Program-made: the position numbers and the translations under genes
In this document: piece by piece, positions 26,188 through 35,165 of the stretch
How the letters are laid out: each line of letters opens with the position of its first letter
Numbering within the stretch: the first letter of the stretch is position 1
Assembly: GCA_937959265.1 (NCBI GenBank)
Contig: CALGMA010000019.1
Location: forward strand, 186,001-250,000
DNA from: an uncultured Anaerolineae bacterium
Lineage (GTDB): Bacteria > Chloroflexota > Anaerolineae > J036 > Brachytrichaceae
DNA length: 64,000 nucleotides
Reading direction: 5' to 3'
Notes under the pieces: generated by a model
The model's input: the letters and a program-made list of their open reading frames with translations, nothing else
Databases searched by the model: none
What the model was told of the DNA's origin: nothing

Positions 26188-26567
26188 ACTTTGTTGTGCA
26201 CAAAGTATAAAGCCCTCAAAATGCCGTCCGGCGGCTCCGACTTGCTGATAAAGCCATCCACGCCCTCGGCCAGGGCGGATTTACGCGCTTCCGGCGCGCC
26301 GCTCAGCGCGATGATCTTGAGATGTGGGTCCAGCAGGCGCAGCGCAGCGAGCTTGTGGGCTTCGGGCAGTCCGGGGAGTTCCCAGTCCAGCAACACGATC
26401 TGCGGATAGGTCTTGAGGATGCTGTGCAGCAGCTCGTCGGCTGCACCGGCCTCGCCCACCACAAAAAAGCCCAGCTCTTGCTCGATCAGCAGGCGCAGCG
26501 CGGAGCGGACCTTCTCCTGGTCATCCGCCAGCAAGACGCGCACGGGTTCGGCGACCAAACCGGACAT
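26184..26567 (-). CDS. Single-domain response regulator receiver protein
   Basis: A stand-alone receiver domain of 127 residues. The acidic pair is in LLADDQEKVR, the phosphoacceptor aspartate in IVLLDWELPG, the switch serine in IIALSGAPE and the lysine in FISKSEPP. No output domain is present, so it probably acts by protein contact or as a phosphate sink in a relay with the PAS kinase that it overlaps by four bases. It is the first gene of the three-gene operon read on the minus strand. Confidence 0.9.
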   Translation of the reverse strand: MSGLVAEPVRVLLADDQEKVRSALRLLIEQELGFFVVGEAGAADELLHSILKTYPQIVLLDWELPGLPEAHKLAALRLLDPHLKIIALSGAPEARKSALAEGVDGFISKSEPPDGILRALYFVHNKV

Positions 26568-26732
26568 TGCGCTACGTAGTCTAGGCGTGTGTACGTCTGG
26601 GTGCGTCTGTCCCTTGGTTAGTTGGCGAACTGGCCATTCGACCAGTCGCCATTTCCCCGCATCGCCGGGTGCCGGGCGATAAGAGGCTGGCTACACTACA
26701 GCCCAGCAAGCATCCTCCCCTCCTCTCGTGAC

Positions 26733-26768
26733 GATCGGACGCCGCTCATTGCGAAGCGGCGTCCGATC
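26733..26768 (-). terminator. Perfect 14-bp hairpin downstream of fabH
   Basis: GATCGGACGCCGCT (26733-26746) pairs exactly with 26755-26768 around an eight-base loop, starting 12 bases after the fabH stop on the minus strand. No T-rich tract follows on that strand, so it may end or stabilise the message without being a textbook terminator. Confidence 0.55.
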
Positions 26769-26779
26769 TTTCCGAAGCG

Positions 26780-28039
26780 TCAGTCGCTGTTGTTGCTCCC
26801 CGCAGGGCTGGTTTCGACCTGAGTCGAGCCGTTCATTGTGGTCGTTTCCGGCTTCGAGGCAGGGGTAGGTGTGGGTTCACGTCCATTCGTGACCTTGCCC
26901 GGCAGTTCGCGCGGCGGTGGATGGAGCGTGGAATCTAGTGTGCCGAAGATGCGGTCCTCGACGCGCCGGAACAGGCGCAGAGCGCGCGAGCGCACGCCGG
27001 CTACTCCGTAGCCGATGCGGTGAATCGTCTTTTGTGAGCGGCGCGACGGACGTGGTTCGCTCCACTCCATAGCTGCTGCCGCCCAGGTCAATCCTGCGCC
27101 GAATCCGACCATGACGACGCGATCCTTAGGGCGCAGCACGCCGCTCTCTGCCGCTTCGGCCAGCGCAATCGGTATCGAGGCAGCGCTGGTGTTGCCGTAG
27201 CGCGCGATATTGCAGTAGAACTTGTCCAGCGGCACGCCGAGTGACTTGGCCGCCAGCTCGATGATGCGCAAGTTTGCCTGATGAGGCACGAAGATGTCCA
27301 CCTGATCGGTCGTCCATCCGGCTTTGTAGATCACCTCACGCGTGGCCCGGTCCATCACGCGGGTGGCAAAGCGAAAGACCTCCCGCCCGTTCATCTGGAT
27401 GGTGTGCAGGTTGCATGCCAGCGCCTCGGCCGTAAGCGGATGTTTACTGCCGCCGGCCGGGACGATGAGCATCTCGCTCCCCGAACCGTCGGCGCGCAGC
27501 AGCGTGGAGAGGACGCCGCCGGGCTGGTCGCTGCTTTGCAGCACCACTGCGCCGGCGCCGTCGCCGAACAGCACGCAGGTATTGCGATCCTTCCAGTTCA
27601 CGATGCGCGAGAGCGTCTCTGAGCCAATCACCAGAACCGTGTTCGCGCTACCTGCCTTGATCGCGTCGGCGCCCATGCTCAGGCCGTAGACGAAACCGGA
27701 GCAGGCCGCGCTCAGGTCGAATGCGCCAGCGCGGGTCGCGCCGAGCGCATCTTGAACGAGGCAGGCTGTTGACGGGAAGAGATGTTCCGGTGTCGTTGTC
27801 GCCACGATGATCAGGTCGAGCTGGCTGCTGCTCACGCCGGATACGTCCAGGGCCTCGATGGCTGCAGCGATGCCCATGCTGGCCGTGGTTTCGTTTGGGC
27901 CGGCAATGCGTCGCTCGGCGATGCCGGTGCGGTCGCGGATCCAGCCGTCCGACGTCTCGACCATCTGCGCGAGCTCATCATTGGTCAGGACGCGCTGGGG
28001 CACATATCTGCCCCAGCCGGTAATGTGCGCATATCTCAT
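26780..28039 (-). CDS. fabH: 3-oxoacyl-ACP synthase III with unusual C-terminal extension
   Basis: FabH starts fatty-acid synthesis by condensing an acyl-CoA with malonyl-ACP. The Cys-His-Asn catalytic triad is visible: C in LSAACSGFVYG, H in FVPHQANLRI and N in RYGNTSAASIP. The FabH core ends near residue 325 (GAGLTWAAAAMEW). About 95 more residues follow, first basic (RPSRRSQK, RSRALRLFRR) then rich in P, T, S and N, making the protein 419 residues instead of about 330. This tail is unusual and could be a membrane-associating or flexible segment. fabF follows upstream on the same strand. Confidence 0.92.
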   Translation of the reverse strand: MRYAHITGWGRYVPQRVLTNDELAQMVETSDGWIRDRTGIAERRIAGPNETTASMGIAAAIEALDVSGVSSSQLDLIIVATTTPEHLFPSTACLVQDALGATRAGAFDLSAACSGFVYGLSMGADAIKAGSANTVLVIGSETLSRIVNWKDRNTCVLFGDGAGAVVLQSSDQPGGVLSTLLRADGSGSEMLIVPAGGSKHPLTAEALACNLHTIQMNGREVFRFATRVMDRATREVIYKAGWTTDQVDIFVPHQANLRIIELAAKSLGVPLDKFYCNIARYGNTSAASIPIALAEAAESGVLRPKDRVVMVGFGAGLTWAAAAMEWSEPRPSRRSQKTIHRIGYGVAGVRSRALRLFRRVEDRIFGTLDSTLHPPPRELPGKVTNGREPTPTPASKPETTTMNGSTQVETSPAGSNNSD

Positions 28040-28096
28040 CTTAGATATCGGCAGCTGGACGTGCCGGAGTTGCGGCGTCCGGCTGCGCAGTGATCG

Positions 28097-29371
28097 TCAA
28101 TCGTTGAACTCGGAAAGGATGATGCACCCGTTGTGGCCGCCGAAGCCGAACGAGTTCGACATTGCAGTTCGGACGGGTTTGTGGACAGCAGCGTTCGGCG
28201 TGTAGTTCAAGTCGCATTCCGGGTCGGGATGCACGTAGTTGATGGTGGGCGGAACGATGTCATCGTTGATGGCCTTGACGCAGATTACCGACTCAATCGC
28301 GCCGACGGCGCCGAACGAGTGCCCGGTCATGGACTTGGTAGAGCTGATGTGCAGGTCATAGGCTGTCTCTCCGAACACATCTTTGATCGCGCGCGTTTCA
28401 TTCACATCGTTCAGCGGTGTGCTCGTGCCGTGCGCATTCAGATAGTCAATCTGGCTGGGCTGCAAGTTGGCCTGTTTCAGCGCTATGCGCATCGCCATCG
28501 CCGGCCCACGCGTGTCGGGCGCAGTGATGTGGAAGGCATCGTCGGTGCAGCCATAGCCGAGTATTTCGGCATAGATGTGCGCGCCGCGCGCCCGCGCATG
28601 GTCGAGCGATTCGATCACCAGCATGGCTGCGCCTTCGCCGGTGACGAAGCCGTTGCGCGTCTTGTCGAATGGCCGGCTGGCGCGCTCCGGCTCATCATTG
28701 TACGAGGAAAGCGCGCCCATGTTGTTGAAGGCGGACATCGAGAACGGGTTGATCGGCGTCTCACAACCACCCGTGACGGCCGCCTTAGCACGGCCGGCGC
28801 GAATCATCTCGAACGCCTCGCCCAGGGCGTTGACGCCGCTGGCGCACGCCGTCACGATGCACAAGTTCGGGCCACGAATGCCGAAGTGAATGGCGATCTG
28901 GCCAGTGGCCGTGTCGGGCAACATCATCGGCACGGCGAACGGGCTGATGCGCCGGTGGCCCTTCGTCATCATGACTTGATGCTCGTTGAGCAGCGTCGTG
29001 ACGCCGCCGATGCCACTGCCGACGACGACGGCGACGTCGTGGGTGTTATCTTCGGTGATGGTGAGCCTGGCATCCTCGAGCGCCTGCTTGGCCGCAACGA
29101 GCGCAAGCTGCGAGACGCGATCCAGCCGGCGCGCATCCTTGGCGCCGAAGTGCGCGGCGGGATCGAAGTTCTTGACCTCGGCGGCGATGTGCACATCAAT
29201 CTGGCTGTGGTCGAACAGGGTGATGTAGCTGATGCCGGGCGTGCCTGCCACGATAGCGTCCCAGGTCGTTCGTACGTCGTGCCCTAAAGGTGTGATTGCG
29301 CCCATGCCGGTGATGACGACGCGCGGCATGGACCGGGAATAATGGTTGTTGCTGATCACTGCTTGCTCCAT
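28097..29371 (-). CDS. fabF: 3-oxoacyl-ACP synthase II
   Basis: This 424-residue elongation ketosynthase carries the Cys-His-His set: C in VTACASGVNALGEAF, H in NAHGTSTPLND and H in TKSMTGHSFGAVGAIE. The C-terminal NSFGFGGHN is intact. The start at 29371 adds 14 residues ahead of MPRVVITGMGAITPLG; an ATG at 29329 matches the usual N-terminus and is a strong alternative. It probably forms an operon with fabH, 57 bases downstream. No acyl-carrier-protein, fabD or fabG gene is visible in the window. Confidence 0.95.
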   Translation of the reverse strand: MEQAVISNNHYSRSMPRVVITGMGAITPLGHDVRTTWDAIVAGTPGISYITLFDHSQIDVHIAAEVKNFDPAAHFGAKDARRLDRVSQLALVAAKQALEDARLTITEDNTHDVAVVVGSGIGGVTTLLNEHQVMMTKGHRRISPFAVPMMLPDTATGQIAIHFGIRGPNLCIVTACASGVNALGEAFEMIRAGRAKAAVTGGCETPINPFSMSAFNNMGALSSYNDEPERASRPFDKTRNGFVTGEGAAMLVIESLDHARARGAHIYAEILGYGCTDDAFHITAPDTRGPAMAMRIALKQANLQPSQIDYLNAHGTSTPLNDVNETRAIKDVFGETAYDLHISSTKSMTGHSFGAVGAIESVICVKAINDDIVPPTINYVHPDPECDLNYTPNAAVHKPVRTAMSNSFGFGGHNGCIILSEFND

Positions 29372-29523
29372 TTAGCGTTGCCTGAGAAGATTCCGTTGGA
29401 ATCACGAAGGCGACGGTCTGACCCACAGGGGGCTTGACCGTCCACGAACTGGTCGTGTGCGGCGTGATCAGGCTATCGAAGGAAACACCTGACGCCGCAT
29501 GAGGTTGCGGAGCGAGACAGTGA

Positions 29524-29886
29524 TCAGGGCGCACGAGGGACGGCAGCCGGCCCGGGCCACGCGCTCTTCATGCACGAAGGAATGAAGCCGATCACGCGGT
29601 CGAGCTTAGCCGTTTCGGGAATGAAATCTGCCGAGGGCAGCGCCTGGCAGCCGAGCTGCTCATGACACAACACAATGAGTGCCTTGAACTCCAACTGTAG
29701 ATCCAGCCGCGGCACCTGCAGAAAGTGCCGGCCGTCTTCGAGCAGTTCATTTACCGTGCTGGCAGCGATCAGGGCGCAGAGCATGGCGTAGGCAAAGCAC
29801 ATCGAAACATACAAGCCGATTGGTCCGGTTGTGATGTCTCGTTTGATTCGCTCCAAGTCCAGGAGTCGCTCGCCGAATAGCACCAT
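29524..29886 (-). CDS. Hypothetical protein, 120 residues
   Basis: Starting at ATG 29886 (MVLFGERLLDLERIKRDITT) the product is a mixed helical protein. It has one hydrophobic run (GLYVSMCFAYAMLCALIAAST), an acidic middle (VNELLEDGRH) and a strand-like region (QLEFKALIVLCHEQLG). The family is not recognised. The longer open frame to 29940 has a poor N-terminus. It is divergent from sufE and 150 bases upstream of fabF on the same strand. The coding potential is plausible but not certain. Confidence 0.45.
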   Translation of the reverse strand: MVLFGERLLDLERIKRDITTGPIGLYVSMCFAYAMLCALIAASTVNELLEDGRHFLQVPRLDLQLEFKALIVLCHEQLGCQALPSADFIPETAKLDRVIGFIPSCMKSAWPGPAAVPRAP

Positions 29887-29990
29887 GCAGAGTTGAATTG
29901 TACCGCAGGCTGACTCAGGGTGCTTTCGCGGTAGAAGCAAAACATCACACAGTCAAGCGCAGGCGCCGTTCTGTGCCTGTGGCGCTGCGC

Positions 29991-29996
29991 TATAGT
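29991..29996 (+). promoter_or_regulatory. Candidate -10 box for a near-leaderless transcript
   Basis: TATAGT ends eight bases before the sufE ATG at 30005. No ribosome-binding site is present in the interval. Confidence 0.4.
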
Positions 29997-30004
29997 ACCG
30001 GTTT

Positions 30005-30475
30005 ATGGCTGACCTTTCCCGCTATCCGGAGAAACTGCGCGAAGTGCTGGAGATCTTTGCTGAGAATCCGGGCGAACGCAATCAAATGTTGATCGAGTAT
30101 TCCGATCAGTTCCAGGGCGTGCCGGAGCGCATCGCCACGCGCCCTTATCCGCAGTCCAATCAGGTGCCGCACTGCGAATCGGACTCCTACGTGTTCGTTG
30201 AGCCGATCGAAGAGGGTGCCGGCGGCTCGCCGCGGCTGAAGTTCTACTTTGCCGTGGAGAACCCGTTCGGCGTTTCCGCGCGCGCGCTTTCGGCCATCCT
30301 CGACGCGACGATCAGCGGGTTGCCCGCCGACGAGATCGCCAACATGCCGATCGAGGACATCGTGCCGACGCTGTTCGGCAAGAACATCTCGATGGGTAAG
30401 GGGCAGGGCTTGCTCAGCATTGCCGCCGTAGTCAAGCGGCTGGCGCAGCGCTACACCACGCCTCATGTCGCTTGA
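30005..30475 (+). CDS. sufE: SufE-like iron-sulfur cluster assembly protein
   Basis: SufE accepts persulfide sulfur from a cysteine desulfurase (SufS) for Fe-S cluster building. This 156-residue protein has the family N-terminus YPEKLREVLEIFAENPGERNQMLIEYSDQF. The key cysteine is in the VPHCESDSYVF motif near residue 57, and the closing helix is LSIAAVVKRLAQRY. The segment EGAGGSPRLKFYFAVE forms the expected beta-hairpin region. It is not flanked by sufBCDS genes. The stop codon lies inside the next gene, which begins 11 bases earlier. Confidence 0.9.
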   Translation: MADLSRYPEKLREVLEIFAENPGERNQMLIEYSDQFQGVPERIATRPYPQSNQVPHCESDSYVFVEPIEEGAGGSPRLKFYFAVENPFGVSARALSAILDATISGLPADEIANMPIEDIVPTLFGKNISMGKGQGLLSIAAVVKRLAQRYTTPHVA

Positions 30476-31529
30476 TCGCCTGGAACTCATCGCCCGGCTG
30501 CGCTCGGCCGTAGAAGATGCGATGAGCGTCGAGGCCTACACGGTGCAACCCAGCGGCGAGATCAGCCTGCGCGGACAACTCAAGCTGCCGCCCGATGAGG
30601 CCTATCGCCGGATGCGGCCGCGCGTAGAGGACGTGGGCTACACGCCCTATCTGCGCGCCAACGGCGAGCGCTACGAGGTGCTGGCCGTGCCGGGCGTGGT
30701 GCCGCGCACGCAATCGAACCCTGCGATCAACCTGGTTTTGTTCATTGCCACGGTGGTTTCGGTGATCTTCACAGGTGGGCTAAAGGCGGACGGCTTTGAC
30801 CTGGGCAACGGGCTGATGTTCGGCGCGTCGTTGTTGGGCATCCTGGGCGCGCATGAAGCCGGCCATTACCTCGTAGGCCGACTGCGCGGGGCGCGTGTGT
30901 CGCTGCCGTATTTCATCCCGCTGCCGGCGCCGTTGAGCTTCGTCGGCACGCTGGGCGCCGTGATCGTCCAGCGCGAGCCTTTCGAGAACCGCCGCACGCT
31001 GCTGGAGATCGCCGTCGCCGGCCCGTTGGCCGGCTTCATCCTCGCTGTGCCGCTCTTCGCGCTCGGCATCTGGCTGTCGCAGGTGGAGCCGCTGCCGCCG
31101 GCCGGCGAATACATCACCCTGGGCGATTCGCTCCTCACGCGGCTGATCGGCGTCGCGCGCTTCGGGCGGGTCTATCCCAGCGATGGATATGACATCATGC
31201 TGCATCCGATCGCGCTCGGCGCCTGGATCGGGCTGTTGATCACGGCCATCAACCTGATCCCGGCTGGCCAGCTTGATGGCGGTCACATCGCATACGCGCT
31301 GCTCGGCTCGCGGGCGCGCTATCTGTCCTACGTCGTGATCCTGGCCATGCTCGGCCTGGCGTTGATTGCGCAGACCTGGTTGGTTTGGGCGGTGCTGTTG
31401 TTTTTCTTCGCCCGCCAGCATCCGCCGCCGCTCAACGAAGCGGTGCGGCTGCGATCGCATCATTACGCGCTCATCGTCGCTGCTGTGCTGGTGTTTGTCC
31501 TGACGTTCGTGCCCAGGCCGGTGTATTGA
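30465..31529 (+). CDS. Site-2-type intramembrane metalloprotease (M50 family)
   Basis: This 354-residue membrane protein has the zinc motif HEAGH inside a helix (GILGAHEAGHYLVG) near residue 130 and the distal ligand motif NLIPAGQLDGGHI near 265. About seven hydrophobic segments are present. The first 90 residues are soluble and precede the membrane core, as in plant and cyanobacterial EGY-type S2P homologues. It probably cleaves membrane-anchored regulators, but its substrate is unknown. It overlaps sufE by 11 bases and is followed two bases later by the murF-alr gene, so the three are transcribed together. Confidence 0.9.
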   Translation: MSLDRLELIARLRSAVEDAMSVEAYTVQPSGEISLRGQLKLPPDEAYRRMRPRVEDVGYTPYLRANGERYEVLAVPGVVPRTQSNPAINLVLFIATVVSVIFTGGLKADGFDLGNGLMFGASLLGILGAHEAGHYLVGRLRGARVSLPYFIPLPAPLSFVGTLGAVIVQREPFENRRTLLEIAVAGPLAGFILAVPLFALGIWLSQVEPLPPAGEYITLGDSLLTRLIGVARFGRVYPSDGYDIMLHPIALGAWIGLLITAINLIPAGQLDGGHIAYALLGSRARYLSYVVILAMLGLALIAQTWLVWAVLLFFFARQHPPPLNEAVRLRSHHYALIVAAVLVFVLTFVPRPVY

Positions 31530-31530
31530 C

Positions 31531-34047
31531 TTGATTCGCCTTCTCGACCTGATCGAAGCGACGCGCGGCCGTCTGCTCGGTGATGCGCCCGATGCGCGCG
31601 CATTCACCGGCTTCTGCTTCGACTCGCGCCGCGCGCAGCCAGGTGAGCTATTCGTCGCGCTCCGAACCGAACGCGGCGATGGACACGACTTCATCGCCGA
31701 CGCCATTCGCAGAGGCGCTGCCGGCGCGCTGGTCGAGGACGAGCGCTTCGTTTGCCCTGAACCGATTGCCGGCGAGGGCGCAACGGGGCCTGCGATCGTC
31801 GCCGTCCGAGACACTTACGAGGCGCTGACGGCCTATGCGCGCCACCTCATCCGTCGGCGCAATCTGCCCGTCATTGCCATCACCGGCAGCGTGGGCAAGA
31901 GCAGCACGCGCGCGGCGATTGCGGCTGTGTTGGGCCGTCGCTTCCGCGTCTTCCAGAATCCGGCCAACTTCAACGGGCGGCTCGGTGTGCCGATCGCGCT
32001 CGGCGCGCTCGAAGCGGAGCACGAGATCATCGTGCTGGAGATGGGTGCCGACCGGCTGGGCGAGATCCGCGAGCTGTGCGAGATTGCTTCGCCGCGCGTC
32101 GGCGTCGTCACCAACGTGAGCGAGGCGCATCTGGCCTATTTCGGCTCGCTTGACGAAACCACGCGCGAGAAGCGCGCGCTGGTGGAGGCGCTGCCGGCCG
32201 ACGGCCTGGCCATCCTGAACCGCGATGACCCGCGCACCTGGGCGATGCGCGATTTCACTGCGGCTGCCGTCGCGCCGGTCAGCGCTGCGGCGTGCCCCTA
32301 TGCGCCCCCGCATCTGCATCCGCTGTCCTGCGCGATCGCGCATGTCGTGGCGCGGCATTACGGCATTCCCGCCCACGAGGCGAGCGAGGCGTTATCTCGC
32401 CTGCCGGCGCTGCCTGGGCGCATGAGTGTGTTGGCCGGTGTGAACGGCGCAATCTTGGTGGACGATTCGTTCAACGCTTCGCCGGCCTCGATGCGCGCGG
32501 CCGTTGAGTGGGCGACTGGCGACCTGCCCGCGCGCGTCGGATGCGCGTCTCATGCCCGGCGCTTCCTCGTCCTCGGCGACATGGATCAACTTGGCGACCA
32601 GAGCGCTCGCTTGCATCGCGAAGTCGGCGCGTTGATCGCCCGCCGCGCCGATGAGTGCGTGACGTTGATCACGCTGGGCGAACAGGCGTATCACATCGCC
32701 GCAGGCGCGCGCGAGGCCGGCATGGATCCTGCGTCGGTTGTCGTCACTTACTTGGCACGCGATGCGGCGGCTTATGTGCGGGATCATGCCCAGGCGGGCG
32801 ACCTGATGCTGGTGAAGGGCGACGTGAGCGCGCGAATGGAGCGCGTCGTTGCCAAGTTGCTGGCCGACCGGTCGGACATTGCGCGTTTGCCCCGACAGGA
32901 ACCGGGGTGGGAGTCGGTGCGCGTGGTCAAGCCCGCGCGCCCCACTTGGCTGGATGTGGACCTGGATGCCATTGCCCACAACGCGCGCGCTGTGAAGGCG
33001 ATCGTCGGCGAGGCGGTCGCGCTGATGGCGGTGCTCAAGGCCGATGGCTACGGCCATGGCGCAGTCAAGGTGGCGCGCACAGCGCTCAACAACGGCGCAA
33101 GCTGGTGTGGCGTGGCTTCGCTGAACGAAGCGGCTGCCTTGCGCAGCGCCGGGATAGATGCGCCCATCCTGATTCTGGGCTTCACGCCGGCCTGGCACGC
33201 GCGCGAGGCTCTGCTGCGCAATCTGGCCCTCACAGTCTATGACCTCGACGTGGCGCGCGCCTACTCGCGCGCTGCCCGTGAGCTGGGCCGCGTGGCTCGC
33301 CTGCATGTGAAGGTGGATACCGGCATGGGTCGCCTGGGTGTACTGCCGGACGCGGCGGCCGACTTCATCCGCGCCGTCGCTGACTTGCCTTCGGTGCAGT
33401 TAGAGGGCATCTCTACCCACTTCAGTTGCGCCGATTGCGACCCGGCTTATACGCGGCTCCAGCTCGCGCGCTTCCGCCAGGTGCTGGACGCGCTGGGTGC
33501 GCAGGTGTCTCCTGCTCTTTACATCCATGCGGCAAATTCGGCGGCTGCGTTGGCCTATCCCGAGGCGCGTTTTAACCTGGTGCGCATCGGCCTGGCGTTG
33601 TATGGCTTGAACCCGTTCTTCCCTGCGCCGCTCCAGCCGGCTGGCCTTTCGCTGCGGCCGGCGCTCTCTTGGAAGACGACCATCGCTCAGGTGAAGCGGC
33701 TGCCGCCCGGCGCGCCGGTGTCGTACGGCAAGCGGTTCGTGTGTGAGCGCGAGACGACCATCGCCGTCATCCCGGTGGGTTACGCCGATGGCTTTCGCCG
33801 CGCCCCTGGCACGTTTGGCGAGGTGCTGGTGCGCGGCCGTCGCGCGCCCATCGTGGGGGCCGTGTGCATGGATCAGGCCATGATTGACGTCTCGCACATC
33901 CCCGGCGCGCGGCTGGGCGACGAGGTGGTGCTGATCGGACAACAGGGCGATCAGTGCATCACTGCCGAAGATGTGGCGGCGCGCCTGGGCACGATCAGTT
34001 ACGAAGTGATCTCGGCGATCCTGCCGCGTGTGCCGCGCGTGTCGTAA
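31531..34047 (+). CDS. murF-alr: Bifunctional MurF ligase / alanine racemase fusion
   Basis: The 838-residue product joins two peptidoglycan enzymes. Residues 1-450 are MurF, adding D-Ala-D-Ala to UDP-MurNAc-tripeptide, with ATP loop GSVGKSST near 120 and the central FNGRLGVP and LVDDSFNASPAS motifs. Residues 465-838 are alanine racemase: PLP lysine K503 in VLKADGYGHG, and VSYGKRF, GYADGF and VCMDQ. Such fusions are known in Bacteroidetes and some other phyla. The fusion pairs synthesis of D-alanine with use of its dipeptide; D-Ala-D-Ala ligase is not in the window. The start is TTG at 31531, two bases after the protease stop. Confidence 0.92.
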   Translation: MIRLLDLIEATRGRLLGDAPDARAFTGFCFDSRRAQPGELFVALRTERGDGHDFIADAIRRGAAGALVEDERFVCPEPIAGEGATGPAIVAVRDTYEALTAYARHLIRRRNLPVIAITGSVGKSSTRAAIAAVLGRRFRVFQNPANFNGRLGVPIALGALEAEHEIIVLEMGADRLGEIRELCEIASPRVGVVTNVSEAHLAYFGSLDETTREKRALVEALPADGLAILNRDDPRTWAMRDFTAAAVAPVSAAACPYAPPHLHPLSCAIAHVVARHYGIPAHEASEALSRLPALPGRMSVLAGVNGAILVDDSFNASPASMRAAVEWATGDLPARVGCASHARRFLVLGDMDQLGDQSARLHREVGALIARRADECVTLITLGEQAYHIAAGAREAGMDPASVVVTYLARDAAAYVRDHAQAGDLMLVKGDVSARMERVVAKLLADRSDIARLPRQEPGWESVRVVKPARPTWLDVDLDAIAHNARAVKAIVGEAVALMAVLKADGYGHGAVKVARTALNNGASWCGVASLNEAAALRSAGIDAPILILGFTPAWHAREALLRNLALTVYDLDVARAYSRAARELGRVARLHVKVDTGMGRLGVLPDAAADFIRAVADLPSVQLEGISTHFSCADCDPAYTRLQLARFRQVLDALGAQVSPALYIHAANSAAALAYPEARFNLVRIGLALYGLNPFFPAPLQPAGLSLRPALSWKTTIAQVKRLPPGAPVSYGKRFVCERETTIAVIPVGYADGFRRAPGTFGEVLVRGRRAPIVGAVCMDQAMIDVSHIPGARLGDEVVLIGQQGDQCITAEDVAARLGTISYEVISAILPRVPRVS

Positions 34048-34162
34048 TCCAAGCGGCTCTCATCGAACGCTCAGGTTGTCTCCACGGCTTCTCCACAGCG
34101 CTGCCATAGCCTGACGGCAAGCGGTTAGGCCGCAAAACATCAGCAAAAGGAGATGACAAGTG

Positions 34163-35026
34163 ATGAACACACGCAACGGGTTCAAAACGGGTTTGAAGAT
34201 GGGCGCAGCCGCCCTGATCGTATCTGCGGGTTTGGCCTTCGCTTCGCCGGCCGCAGCGTGGTCGCCGATAGTCCCGCCGCCGCGGGCCGGCGCGCCGCGT
34301 TGGGGCGGGGTAGAGATGCGCCTGGGCAGCGCGAAGCTAACCACGATCGCCCAGGCCCTCAGCATGACCGAGGCCGAGCTGCGCGCGGAGTTGCAGGCCG
34401 GCAAGTCAGTTGCTGACATCGCATCCGCCAAAGGCGTGGCGCTGGAGACCATCGTGAATGCCGTCATTGCCGAGCAGACGACAGCGTTGAACGAAGCAGT
34501 GGCTGCCGGACGGATGACGCAGGCGCAAGCCGACGCGATCCTGGCCAATCTCAAGACTGTGCTGCCCGCGCATTTGCAAGTGCGGCCAGTGGTTGGGCTA
34601 AAAGGCTATGGCGTCGGCTTTGGCAAGTGGGGCCGCGCGCATGGGCCTAGAGGTGGCTTTGGCATCCATGCCGGCGCTTCGCTTGACACGGCCGCCACAT
34701 CGCTGAACATGACCGTTGCCGAGTTGGTCGCCGAACTACGATCGGGCAAGTCCATCGTTGATGTGGCTGCCGCCAAGGGGATTGCGCTGGACACGGTGAT
34801 CAACGCCATCGTTACGGAGCAAACGACGCGTCTCAACGCTGCCGTCACTGCGGGGCGCATTACGCAGGAACAGGCTGATGCCGCCATCGCCAATCTGAAG
34901 GAGAACCTGCCGGAGTTGCTCGCGCTGAAGGGTGGCGCCTTTGGCTTCGGCTTTGGCCGCGGGCCGGGGAAGTGGCTGCGGCCAGGCGTCGCGCCGCAAC
35001 CTACCGATACCAAGACATCGCTCTAA
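34163..35026 (+). CDS. Secreted protein with two similar helical repeats
   Basis: The start at ATG 34163 is supported by AGGAG at 34148-34152. A signal peptide (MGAAALIVSAGLAFASPAAA) precedes two copies of a segment of about 80 residues, near 50-135 and 170-260. Each has an SMTEAEL-type helix, a GKS(V/I)AD-type turn, then KGVALETIVNAVIAEQTTALNEAVAAGRMTQAQAD or its variant. A glycine-rich linker separates the copies and the tail is G/F/K-rich. The pattern resembles small extracellular proteins of actinobacteria and Chloroflexota with unknown role. Upstream of an OmpR-type two-component system, but separated from it by a terminator. Confidence 0.75.
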   Translation: MNTRNGFKTGLKMGAAALIVSAGLAFASPAAAWSPIVPPPRAGAPRWGGVEMRLGSAKLTTIAQALSMTEAELRAELQAGKSVADIASAKGVALETIVNAVIAEQTTALNEAVAAGRMTQAQADAILANLKTVLPAHLQVRPVVGLKGYGVGFGKWGRAHGPRGGFGIHAGASLDTAATSLNMTVAELVAELRSGKSIVDVAAAKGIALDTVINAIVTEQTTRLNAAVTAGRITQEQADAAIANLKENLPELLALKGGAFGFGFGRGPGKWLRPGVAPQPTDTKTSL

Positions 35027-35039
35027 CTTCCCATGGTCG

Positions 35040-35072
35040 AAGGCGGGCTGCCAAATTGGTGCAGCTCGCCTT
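35040..35072 (+). terminator. Hairpin terminator after the secreted repeat protein
   Basis: A 12-bp stem (35040-35051 with 35061-35072, one G-U type mismatch) around a nine-base loop, followed by TTATTCC. It starts 13 bases after the stop codon. Confidence 0.6.
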
Positions 35073-35159
35073 ATTCCGTGTGTGCTCGCCCGAACGTTGT
35101 GGGCAGCCGTGTGATGTTTGGCGGCGCGTGACGATAGTATGAGCGGCGCGCGCCACATC

Positions 35160-35165
35160 TAAAAT
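35160..35165 (+). promoter_or_regulatory. Candidate -10 box for a near-leaderless transcript
   Basis: TAAAAT ends six bases before the ATG at 35172 of the response-regulator gene. No ribosome-binding site fits between. Confidence 0.4.

Noticed and set aside
28133-29287. 384-codon plus-strand open frame opposite fabF
   Set aside because: fabF is unambiguous on the minus strand; this frame is its complement.
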